From: an uncultured Campylobacter sp.
GTDB taxonomy: Bacteria; Campylobacterota; Campylobacteria; Campylobacterales; Campylobacteraceae
Direction: 5' to 3'
NCBI RefSeq assembly: GCF_938045225.1
Contig: NZ_CALINL010000317.1
Location: 1 to 6,844 of the forward strand
Length of the DNA stretch: 6,844 nucleotides
Shown: in pieces, positions 1 to 5,892 of the stretch
Layout: every line of letters begins with the position of its first letter
Numbering within the stretch: position 1 is the first letter of the stretch
Notes under the pieces: generated by a model
Databases searched by the model: none
What the model was told of the DNA's origin: nothing
The model's input: only the letters and a program-made list of their open reading frames with translations
Program-made: the position numbers and the translations under genes

Positions 1-589
1 CGGAAAGGCGGCGATCATGGACTGCCTAAGCCCAGAAGGCTCCGTATATCAGGCCGGTACGCTAAGCGGCAATCCCGTAGCTATGGCCGCCGGCATCGCA
101 AGCCTGAGTAAAATTTTCGCAGATCATTATCTTTATGACCGCTTAAATAAGCTAGCCGTACTGTTTGCTCACGGGCTAAAAAGCGTCGCCACGAAGCACG
201 GCATTGCTCTGCAAACGACGGTGCGAGGCTCGATGTTTGGCTTTTTCTTTACCGCAAGCGAGGTTAAAAACTACGACGATGCGTTAAAAAGCGATACCAA
301 GCTTTACGCCAAATTTCACGCAAAAATGCTTAAAAAAGGCGTCTATCTAGCGCCTAGCCAGTTTGAGACGGGCTTTATCTGCGACGCGATGAGCGAAGAG
401 GATATCAAATTTGCCATTAAAGCCGCGGACGAGAGCTTTGCGGAGATAGTCGCGCAAGACGCGAGCGAGAACGAGGAGATGCGCGAGGTAAAAGCAAGGA
501 TCGCCGATCTAGAAGAGCGTCTAAAAGAGGCCAGAAAAGAGCGCGAAGCGATACAAGAACGCATGAAAAACAGCTGGGGATTTGCCTAA
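1..589 (+). CDS. hemL: Glutamate-1-semialdehyde 2,1-aminomutase, C-terminal part (5' end outside window)
   Basis: HemL is a cytoplasmic PLP enzyme that converts glutamate-1-semialdehyde to 5-aminolevulinate, the committed precursor of haem in the C5 pathway. The frame is open to the left edge (codons from position 2 read GKAAI before Met at 17), so the true start and the PLP-binding lysine lie upstream. Visible family signatures are GSVYQAGTLSGNPVAMAAG (about 47-103), the loop that contacts the cofactor phosphate of the neighbouring subunit, then FGFFFT and the family-typical end around GVYLAPSQFETGFICDAMSEEDI (about 341-409). The protein does not stop where HemL usually does: about 45 extra charged residues follow (452-586), with regular heptad spacing of V, I, L, L, A, E, I, M, predicting a coiled coil. 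The TAA stop overlaps the next ATG by one base (TAATG). Identity is near certain; the role of the tail is unknown. Confidence 0.95.
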   Translation, partial: GKAAIMDCLSPEGSVYQAGTLSGNPVAMAAGIASLSKIFADHYLYDRLNKLAVLFAHGLKSVATKHGIALQTTVRGSMFGFFFTASEVKNYDDALKSDTKLYAKFHAKMLKKGVYLAPSQFETGFICDAMSEEDIKFAIKAADESFAEIVAQDASENEEMREVKARIADLEERLKEARKEREAIQERMKNSWGFA

Positions 590-867
590 TGGCGAAGATA
601 AATTTAGGCGACGTCGTAAAAGGCGCTGAGCAGCTAAGTCTGGGCATTTCTATCGTCGTGGCGCTTGCTATCGGGGCCGGGTTTGGCTACTGGATGATGA
701 AGGAAACCGGCTGGACGTGGACGCTGTTTGCGGGTATCGCAGTCGGTATCGCCGCAGCCGGCCTAAACATCAAAAAGGCCTACGACGCGCAGATAAAAAG
801 CCTCGATGAACTAAAAGACAAAGGTAAATTTAAACCCGCGAAAGACGATGACGAGGACGATGAGTGA
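589..867 (+). CDS. AtpZ/AtpI-family small membrane protein (F0F1 ATPase accessory, PF09527 type)
   Basis: This 92-residue protein has two hydrophobic segments, about residues 16-37 and 41-62, linked by a short KETGWTW turn. Both are rich in small residues (GAGFGYWMM, GIAVGIAAAG), as in the AtpZ/'ATPase gene 1' family. Family members sit in the inner membrane; AtpI/AtpZ proteins are reported to help c-ring assembly of the F-type ATPase and to affect Mg2+ supply. No atp structural genes are nearby, so the assignment rests on family resemblance alone. The C-terminus ends in an acidic run (KDDDEDDE) that could bind cations, which is inference. The start is the ATG overlapping the hemL stop, preceded by GGGGA at 576-580, eight bases upstream. 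The TGA stop overlaps the next gene's GTG (GTGA). A homologue next to hemL is recalled in C. jejuni (Cj0852c). Confidence 0.8.
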   Translation: MAKINLGDVVKGAEQLSLGISIVVALAIGAGFGYWMMKETGWTWTLFAGIAVGIAAAGLNIKKAYDAQIKSLDELKDKGKFKPAKDDDEDDE

Positions 868-1526
868 ATTTTAAGCTCATTGCCGTTTACGGCGCGTTTG
901 AGGCTTTGCTTTTGCTGGGCTCGGCGGTGTTTGGCCGCGCGTGGTTTTACAGCTCGCAGGTCGCGTTTGCGGGCTCGCTTTTGGTGCTGGCCGCGACCTT
1001 TAGAGCCTACAAAAAACGCGTAGAAAACGGCGTGCGAGGCTACGACGCCTCCGCAGAGGACGACATAGACGAATGGGGCGAAAATCACGAGGAGTTTCCG
1101 GATTGTCCTGCGGAAGCTAAATTTGACGAGCATGACCCGCGCCGCGAAAATGTTAGGCGTCTAGATGAGTTAAATTTAAACGACGAAAACGAGCGGGCTA
1201 AATTTGACGAGCAAAATTTAAACGACGCAAGCCAAATCGGTCGGTCAAATTCAAGCCGGGCAAACGAGACAAATTTAAACGAATCAAATCAAAACAGCGA
1301 AACTAAGCCCTCAAAAAAGCAAAATTTCGCGCAAAATTTAAAGCAAAATTCGCCCAACTACTTCACCGCTTTCGTGCCTTTTCGGCTGATTGCGTATGCG
1401 GTTTTGGTCGTCGGATTTTTGGCGTTAAAAAGGCACGACAACCTCGATGTAGCCGCGTTTTTGATCGCGCTTGCGGCGATGCCTGCGGGCGCTTTGATAT
1501 ATGGAGTAAAAAGCAATGAGAAATAG
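864..1526 (+). CDS. Putative integral membrane protein with a long Asn/Asp/Glu-rich hydrophilic loop
   Basis: I do not recognise a named family. The 220-residue product has two N-terminal hydrophobic segments (about 4-24 and 31-48), a strongly hydrophilic stretch (about 49-165), and two C-terminal segments (about 168-188 and 194-214). The hydrophilic part is first acidic (SAEDDIDEWGENHEEF, 63-78) and then low-complexity, with repeated NLND/NLNE units and two AKFDE units, ending in a basic QNLKQN stretch. It looks like a disordered loop that has grown by small repeats; the equivalent C. jejuni gene (Cj0851c by position, from memory) is shorter. The start is GTG at 864, which overlaps the previous TGA stop and has GAGGA at 853-857. 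An ATG at 860 leads to a stop after four codons. The end overlaps the next gene by 11 bases. Position between an AtpZ-like protein and a transporter gives no firm clue to function. Confidence 0.75.
   Translation: MNFKLIAVYGAFEALLLLGSAVFGRAWFYSSQVAFAGSLLVLAATFRAYKKRVENGVRGYDASAEDDIDEWGENHEEFPDCPAEAKFDEHDPRRENVRRLDELNLNDENERAKFDEQNLNDASQIGRSNSSRANETNLNESNQNSETKPSKKQNFAQNLKQNSPNYFTAFVPFRLIAYAVLVVGFLALKRHDNLDVAAFLIALAAMPAGALIYGVKSNEK
1116..1213 (+). repeat. Direct repeat within the membrane-protein gene (2 x 17 bp)
   Basis: GCTAAATTTGACGAGCA occurs at 1116-1132 and exactly again at 1197-1213, in frame, encoding AKFDE twice. Interspersed AATTTAAACGA words at 1173, 1215 and 1272 encode NLND/NLNE. 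The pattern suggests expansion of the hydrophilic loop by in-frame duplication. Confidence 0.7.
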
Positions 1527-2712
1527 CTCGATAATAACGATCAGATCGATGTTTGCACTATTTGTGGGGATGGCGTTTTTGTTTGTAGGAAACGGCCTCA
1601 TCATCAGCTCGGCCGGCGTCGAGCTAAAAAAAATGGGCGCGGGCGAGCTGGAGACGGGATTTGTTATCGCGGTATTTTTCGTTGGAGCTATGGCGGCTAC
1701 GATATTTTCGCACAAAATCGTCTCAAAAGTCGGTCATATCAGGAGCTTTGGGATATTCGCGTCGCTTTTTGGTATCGCGGCGATGTTTCACGATCTTAGT
1801 CAAAATCTCTATTTTTGGGCGTTTTTGCGCGGATGTTTGGGATTTTGCTACTACTCGATCTTGATGATAATCGAAAGCTGGCTAAACGCGCGCGCTAGAA
1901 ACGAGGTTCGCTCGCGAGTACTGGCATTTTACGAGATCACGTTTTACGTATGTTTTGGGCTGGGTATCCTCGTGCTATCGCTAAATTTATCCACTTCTCA
2001 CGTGCTTTTGCTTAGCGCGGCGCTTATTTTGTTTTCGAGTATTCCGTTAAATTTGATACGCATCAAAGAGCCGCCGATCCCCGAAAAAAAGAGCGTCTCG
2101 ATCCCGAGGGTCTTTACGCTCGTGCCTTTGGCGCTCATCACCAGCATCGTCGCGGGTATCCTTACAAACGGCTTTTTTACTATGGGCAGCGTTTATGTTT
2201 TGCTGCAAGGATACGGCGCGGCCGAGGTTTCGTTTTTTATGACGATAGCGATGGCGGGCGGCTTTATCGCACACTCTTTTATCGGTAGCGTCTCGGATAA
2301 ATTCGGCCGCCGTCCAGCGATAATGGTCTGCTCGGCCGTCTCGCTGTGTGCTGCTATTTGCTTTTTGGCGCTTAAACCATCTATCTACGCGCAGTACGTT
2401 TTGTCGTTTTTTCTAGGCTCGGGCGCTTTTTGCCTCTATGCGCTGTCGCTTGCTCGCGCCAACGACGTTTTAAAACATAAAAATCAAGGCATCGAAGTAG
2501 GGCGCGCGGTGCTTTTTAGCTACTCTTTCGGTTCGCTTCTTTCGTCCGTGATAATGGGCGCTAGTATGCAAATTTGGGGATTTGAGGGCTTTATGTGGGT
2601 TTACGTGGCGCTGCTTGCGTTTCTCATCGCGTTTTGCTTCACGCAAAAGACCGTTCCGCTTGAAAGCAGAAGCGACTTTGAGCATAGTCCGGGCACGATG
2701 GCAAATAGCTAA
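1516..2712 (+). CDS. MFS transporter, YcaD-like, complete
   Basis: A 398-residue major facilitator superfamily permease of normal length, with about 12 hydrophobic segments in two halves. Motif A is clear in the second half as GSVSDKFGRRPAI (about residues 257-269), and a weaker version, SHKIVSKVGHIRS, follows TM2 in the first half. The IIESWLNAR segment at about 118-126, after TM4, resembles the YcaD/TetA-like branch. It acts in the inner membrane, probably as a proton-coupled exporter or importer of a small molecule; the substrate cannot be read from sequence. The ATG at 1516 lies inside the end of the upstream gene, with GGAG at 1503-1506 as ribosome site. The stop codon TAA shares its last A with an ATG (TAATG at 2710-2714). 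Gene order matches the recalled position of Cj0850c in C. jejuni. Confidence 0.9.
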   Translation: MRNSSIITIRSMFALFVGMAFLFVGNGLIISSAGVELKKMGAGELETGFVIAVFFVGAMAATIFSHKIVSKVGHIRSFGIFASLFGIAAMFHDLSQNLYFWAFLRGCLGFCYYSILMIIESWLNARARNEVRSRVLAFYEITFYVCFGLGILVLSLNLSTSHVLLLSAALILFSSIPLNLIRIKEPPIPEKKSVSIPRVFTLVPLALITSIVAGILTNGFFTMGSVYVLLQGYGAAEVSFFMTIAMAGGFIAHSFIGSVSDKFGRRPAIMVCSAVSLCAAICFLALKPSIYAQYVLSFFLGSGAFCLYALSLARANDVLKHKNQGIEVGRAVLFSYSFGSLLSSVIMGASMQIWGFEGFMWVYVALLAFLIAFCFTQKTVPLESRSDFEHSPGTMANS

Positions 2713-2738
2713 TGAAAATCTCAAATTTGACGATATAG
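2712..2738 (+). other. 8-codon mini-ORF between the MFS and FliK-like genes
   Basis: An ATG overlapping the MFS stop (TAATG) opens an ORF reading MKISNLTI and ending in TAG at 2736-2738, four bases before the ATG of the next gene. The downstream gene has no convincing Shine-Dalgarno sequence (TGACGATATAGCCGT precedes it), so ribosomes ending on this mini-ORF could re-initiate at 2743. It could equally be chance, or the relic of an older start lost by frameshift. Confidence 0.3.
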
Positions 2739-2742
2739 CCGT

Positions 2743-4440
2743 ATGGAATCAGTAAGTAACTCAGTAAGTTCGCAAATCGCGACCCAGGCCGCAGTCAGTG
2801 GCGCTCTGCCTAAAACGGGCGGCCCCGGTGGCCCAAGCGCCGGACAGACGGGCCAGGCTGGCGAAACCAAAAATCTTTTTAAAAATCAGCCCGCGCCCTC
2901 GCAAAATTTAGACTCCGAAGCCGCGGATAACGCCGTAAAGGATTTAGACAAGCTCGTAAATAAGCTTTTAGACGAGCTAAAATCAAGCCCGACTCAGGCC
3001 AAAGAGCTGGCCGCGCAGGCTAAAAATCTCCAGCTCTCGCCAAATCTCGCAAAAGATATGAAAAGCCTCGTCGCGCTTGCCGAAAACGAGCCCGACCTAA
3101 AGGAATTCGCGCTTAAACTAAAGGAGTTTTTAAAACCCGTCGCCGATCTAAAAAACGCGCCGCTAAACGAGCAGATAAAAAACTCGGGCATCATGTTGGA
3201 GGCAAATTTAAAAGACGCGGTAAGCAATAAATTTAACCTGCCTATCGCGATAAATAAGCTATTCGGCGATATAAAAAATCTCTCAAATCAGCAGCTTTTG
3301 GAGCAAATTTCAGCCTTAGCTAAGGATGACAGCCTAAGCACGAACGAGAGCTTTACTAGGCTTGATCAAATTTTACAAAACGCTAAAACCGTAGCCAAGG
3401 ATACGCTAGCGAACTCGCCTTTTAAGCAGCTTTTTGAAATCGCTGACAAGCTCGAAAACGCGGCTAAATTTATGGATAAGCAAGCAAACGCCATGAGCGG
3501 CAGCGGGCTAAGCCTAAACGAAAAAACGCTAAATGCCGAGCTAAATAAAATCTCGCAGCTGCTGGCAAATGCTGGCGAAAAAATGCAAAATTTAAACAGC
3601 GAAAAGCTAAGTCAAAACAGGGGCTTTGCTTTAAATTTCGCCGAGCTAAAAAACGCGGTAAAAGAGCTAACGGACGAGCTTAGCGCGCTTGCGGCCTCGC
3701 AGGATAAATTTAACGACTTCGCGCAAAAAATCGTCCGAGAAGGCGCAGAGGGAAACGAGGGTGCGACGCTGCAAGATAAGCTGCAAAATGCGGCTAGAAA
3801 GCTAAATTTCGCCCTGCAAATCGCCGATAAAGCGGGCTTTGAAGCAAAAAACAACTTAGATGAAGTCGGCAAGCTAATTAAGCAACAAAACATCGCTCGC
3901 GCCGAGCTTGGCGCCGTAACGCCAAAAAGCGCCGAAGAGACGGCAAAGGTGTTACAAAACGACGTTAAAAGCGCGCTTTTAAACATGCAGTCAAAGTCCC
4001 CGGACGCTAGCCCCGTAAAAGACGCCGCCTCAAAGCTGCTAGCCCAAATCGAGATGCACCAGCTAGCCTCCGCGGTCGCAGGCGGCGTACAGACCTATCT
4101 ACCATACGTCTGGGAGGGCGTAGAGGGCGGAAATATCAGGTTTAAGCAAGGCAAAAAGCAAAAACACTACGCGCAAATCGATCTAAATTTTCAAAATTTC
4201 GGGCAAATCAATATCATGGTGGCGCTTAGCGAAAACAAATACATCGACCTTGCGATCGCGACGCAAAAAGAGGAGTTTAAGGAGCTAATTTTAAGCGGCG
4301 CGAAGGAGTTAAAAAGGGCTATCGGCGAGCAGGGCTTGATAGTGTCGAATTTTAGCCTAAAAACCATGCCAAAGCTACGTCTTAGCGGCGTTTACGGCGG
4401 CCTGGATAAGCTTGATATGGGCTTTGATAAAAAGGCGTAA
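2743..4440 (+). CDS. FliK-like protein with Flg_hook-type C-terminal domain
   Basis: A 565-residue protein in three parts. Residues 1-60 are Gly/Pro/Gln/Ser-rich and probably disordered. Residues about 60-430 are helix-forming and rich in Ala, Lys, Leu and Asn, with no membrane segment or Sec signal. Residues about 437-550 form a compact domain: YAQIDLNFQNFGQINIMVAL, then KYIDLAIATQKEEF, then LKRAIGEQGLIVSNFSL. That order of beta pattern, helix and 'EQGL..SNFSL' resembles the C-terminal domain of flagellar hook-length control protein FliK, which interacts with the FlhB cytoplasmic domain to switch the export apparatus from hook to filament substrates. The next gene, two bases downstream, encodes an FlhB C-terminal paralogue, which supports the assignment. 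Campylobacter has a separate main FliK (Cj0041 in C. jejuni, from memory), so this would be a second, divergent member. ATG 2743 is the first possible ordinary start: an in-frame TGA lies at 2728. FliK relation is moderately sure; exact role unknown. Confidence 0.7.
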   Translation: MESVSNSVSSQIATQAAVSGALPKTGGPGGPSAGQTGQAGETKNLFKNQPAPSQNLDSEAADNAVKDLDKLVNKLLDELKSSPTQAKELAAQAKNLQLSPNLAKDMKSLVALAENEPDLKEFALKLKEFLKPVADLKNAPLNEQIKNSGIMLEANLKDAVSNKFNLPIAINKLFGDIKNLSNQQLLEQISALAKDDSLSTNESFTRLDQILQNAKTVAKDTLANSPFKQLFEIADKLENAAKFMDKQANAMSGSGLSLNEKTLNAELNKISQLLANAGEKMQNLNSEKLSQNRGFALNFAELKNAVKELTDELSALAASQDKFNDFAQKIVREGAEGNEGATLQDKLQNAARKLNFALQIADKAGFEAKNNLDEVGKLIKQQNIARAELGAVTPKSAEETAKVLQNDVKSALLNMQSKSPDASPVKDAASKLLAQIEMHQLASAVAGGVQTYLPYVWEGVEGGNIRFKQGKKQKHYAQIDLNFQNFGQINIMVALSENKYIDLAIATQKEEFKELILSGAKELKRAIGEQGLIVSNFSLKTMPKLRLSGVYGGLDKLDMGFDKKA

Positions 4441-4442
4441 AT

Positions 4443-4712
4443 TTGGCAAAAGTGCAAAAAACTAAAAAAGCTGTGGCTCTTGGCTACAACCGCCAAAAAG
4501 ATAATGCTCCAAAGGTGCTAGCTACGGGTTCGGGCGAAGTGGCGAAAAACATCATAAATCTAGCCAAATCTCACGATATCCCGATCAAAGAGGACGCCGA
4601 TCTGGTCGAGGTTTTAAGCAAGGTCGATCTAAACGAGGAAGTCCCGCCAAATCTCTATAAAGCGGTCGCGGAAATCTTTAGCTTTTTGTATCAAATGACG
4701 AATAAAAAATAG
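4443..4712 (+). CDS. flhX: FlhB C-terminal-domain paralogue (FlhX/FhlB type)
   Basis: An 89-residue soluble protein that corresponds to the part of FlhB after the NPTH autocleavage site. Family positions visible are KKAVALGYNRQKDNAPKV (8-25), GSGEVAKNIINLAKSHDIPI (29-48), LVEVLSKVDLNEEVPP (54-69) and LYKAVAEIFSFLYQM (71-85). It lacks both the transmembrane FlhB domain and the NPTH motif, so it cannot autocleave and resembles a free FlhB-CC subdomain. In Helicobacter pylori the equivalent protein (HP1575) can substitute for FlhB-CC in flagellar export; C. jejuni Cj0848c is the recalled counterpart. The start is taken as TTG at 4443: AAAGG at 4431-4435 is spaced seven bases upstream, and MAKVQKTKKAVAL matches the usual N-terminus. 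GTG at 4452 is the alternative. The gene follows the FliK-like gene by two bases, suggesting co-production of both partners. Confidence 0.88.
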   Translation: MAKVQKTKKAVALGYNRQKDNAPKVLATGSGEVAKNIINLAKSHDIPIKEDADLVEVLSKVDLNEEVPPNLYKAVAEIFSFLYQMTNKK

Positions 4713-4789
4713 GGCGTCTACGTCAAAATAGAAGCGATAGTAGGCTGCTTGCAAGCGTAAATTTGAGCGCGAACTAGGAAATTTAAATG

Positions 4790-4816
4790 AAAAAAACGGT
4801 TGGATAACGCTTTTTT
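4790..4816 (+). terminator. Weak candidate terminator after flhX
   Basis: An A-run (4791-4796), a short imperfect stem GTT/AAC around a GGAT loop, and then CGC followed by six T (4811-4816). A-run and T-run can extend the stem with mismatches. The position, 78 bases after the last gene of the apparent operon, fits, but the stem is poor and it may be chance in AT-rich sequence. Confidence 0.3.
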
Positions 4817-5005
4817 GGTTTGCCTTAGATTGTTTTGCTTTGGGTTTTGGTTTTTGCCAGCAGTAAAGCATACTGATAAAAATATTCTTACTTTGAAAAG
4901 TACAAAACCGGCGGCTATCAAGTAAGATTTAACTACTCTTTTGCTGTTGTGGAAAATGCCGAATTCTTATCTAAATTTTAATACACCGTTTTAACTATCA
5001 TAAAA

Positions 5006-5058
5006 TTATCTGCATTATTTTATGTATTTTACTTTATGGTTAAAATTCATGCAGATAA
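5006..5058. repeat. Imperfect inverted repeat, 10 bp perfect arms
   Basis: TTATCTGCAT at 5006-5015 is the exact reverse complement of ATGCAGATAA at 5049-5058. Inside these arms, ATTTTA (5017-5022) pairs with TAAAAT (5041-5046), with one unpaired base on the left and two on the right, leaving an 18-base loop (5023-5040). The pair is too widely spaced and lacks a T-run for a standard terminator. It could be two operator half-sites, a remnant of recombination-site structure, or a cruciform-forming sequence. Confidence 0.5.
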
Positions 5059-5206
5059 ATATACAGTATTTGTGAGATTAACTTAAAAACGGAACAAATT
5101 TGAAACAAAACTATTCTTAATCAGTGTCTTTTCTGCCGGCCTAATGTGTTTAAAGTTTTTTTAAGCAACTTAAACTAAATAAGATTATCCAGGTAGAACT
5201 AAATAG

Positions 5207-5779
5207 AACGAGATTTATTTCTACAGATAGTTGCCGCAGCTGCAAGCCGCGATCTACTACGCCAGAGAGGAGCTTGATAGCGTGCGGATACTGTGCGCAC
5301 CGTGCTCGACGGGCGATGAGGCGTACTCGCTAGGTATGCTCGCGCACTCAAATTTGCTTGACGTAAACCGCGTTAGCATCGTGGGTATCGACATAAACTC
5401 CGATGCTATCGATAGCTGTAAAAAGGGCGTTTATAGCGAGCGTTCATTACACCGCTTAAACGACAATCAAAAAAATATCTACTTCACAAAATGCGACGGC
5501 AAGTACGAAATCAAGCGCGAGATGCTGCCTAGATGCGAGTTTGGCGTGGCAAATACCTTTGACGACGCGATTTTTAAGCTCGGCAAATTCGACATCATTT
5601 TCTCGCGAAATATGATGATTTATTTTAACGAGGAATTTAAGCTAAAAACGGTCGAGCGCTTTCATAAAATTTTGAGCGATCACGGCAGGCTCTACGTAGG
5701 ACACGCCGATCTGGTGCCTTTTACGACGCTTTATAAAAAGCATATTTCAAACGGAACGACTTATTACGCTAAGGCCTGA
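5207..5779 (+). pseudogene. cheR: CheR-type chemotaxis protein methyltransferase, 5'-decayed
   Basis: CheR transfers methyl groups from S-adenosylmethionine to glutamates of chemoreceptors. From 5231 the catalytic domain is well kept: SAM-binding ILCAPCSTGDEAYSLGML (residues 20-37 of the open frame), GIDINSDAIDSCKKGVYSE (52-70), FDIIFSRNMMIYFNEEF (124-140), GRLYVGHADLV (152-162) and terminal TTYYAKA. What is missing is the helical CheR N-terminal domain, roughly 90 or more residues in the family. Only 182 codons follow the last in-frame stop. Immediately upstream, in the same frame, 5207-5227 reads NEIYFYR, a damaged form of the NETYFYRE-type motif that carries the catalytic arginine, but TAG codons stand at 5204-5206 and 5228-5230. 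A TTG at 5231 could start translation, yet no Shine-Dalgarno is seen and the product would lack an essential part. The body has normal codon use, so the damage may be recent. A sequencing or assembly error is possible but would need several events. Confidence 0.75.
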
Positions 5780-5786
5780 GCTGGGT

Positions 5787-5815
5787 AAATTTGAGGTCAA
5801 ATTCGGCTCAAATTT
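5787..5815. terminator. Candidate bidirectional terminator between convergent genes
   Basis: AAATTTGAG (5787-5795) and CTCAAATTT (5807-5815) form a perfect 9-bp inverted repeat with an 11-base loop. It begins eight bases after the cheR stop and lies between two convergent genes. The stem is mostly A:T and no clear T-run follows, so termination activity is uncertain; the sequence also belongs to the AAATTT word cluster of this gap. Confidence 0.35.
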
Positions 5816-5832
5816 GCTTAAATTTGACGTAA

Positions 5833-5892
5833 ACGGACGGCTACGTTTTTGACGCGGACGGTAAATTTATGCGTTTAAATTTGTCTTGCTAA
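5833..5892 (+). other. Possible short coding remnant
   Basis: Between stop codons at 5830 and 5890 the plus strand reads TDGYVFDADGKFMRLNLSC, which looks like real protein (GYVFDADGKF) rather than random translation and uses the codons typical of the neighbouring genes. It has no start codon except ATG at 5869, and no ribosome site. It may be the tail of a deleted gene downstream of cheR. I recognise no family. Confidence 0.25.

Larger units (their letters stand above)
4713..5206. other. AT-rich region without an intact gene
   Basis: No credible intact gene lies here on either strand. Composition differs sharply from the flanks: positions 4981-5040 contain 13 G+C of 60, while 5281-5340 in the adjoining cheR body contain 38 of 60. 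Minus-strand frames at 4629-4871 and 4718-4921 lack ribosome sites and family resemblance. On the plus strand, the frame of the downstream cheR body is unusually open for such AT-rich DNA: 4880-4978 (including YKTGGYQVRFNYSFAVVENA), 4982-5083 and 5087-5161, separated by single stops and lacking a plausible start and ribosome site. These may be eroded coding remnants, or chance. The region also holds the inverted repeat at 5006-5058 and several TAAAAT/TATACA boxes that could act as promoters, none with convincing spacing. Confidence 0.6.

Noticed and set aside
780..1133. Minus-strand frame of 117 codons with a poly-Ser run
   Set aside because: It is antisense to the acidic tail of the AtpZ-like gene and the next gene; the Ser run mirrors GAT/GAC/GAG codons.
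2690..2708. Sigma-54-like GGGCACGATGGCAAAT before the FliK-like gene
   Set aside because: The spacing between GG and GC is again 7, not 10, and it lies within the MFS coding end.
3612..3986. Minus-strand frame of 124 codons inside the FliK-like gene
   Set aside because: Ser/Phe/Ala-rich product is the reverse shadow of the Ala/Lys/Leu-rich coding strand; the plus-strand gene is well supported.
4443..4460. Sigma-54-like sequence TTGGCAAAAGTGCAAAA at the start of flhX
   Set aside because: GG and GC are separated by 7 bases instead of the required 10, and the sequence encodes the N-terminus.
4747..4756. Perfect palindrome GCTTGCAAGC after flhX
   Set aside because: It has no loop and no T-run and is short enough to be chance; no binding-site family was recognised.
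4629..4921. Two minus-strand open frames of 80 and 67 codons
   Set aside because: One overlaps flhX, both lack a ribosome site and family-like sequence, and both arise where the plus strand is AT-rich and stop-poor in reverse.
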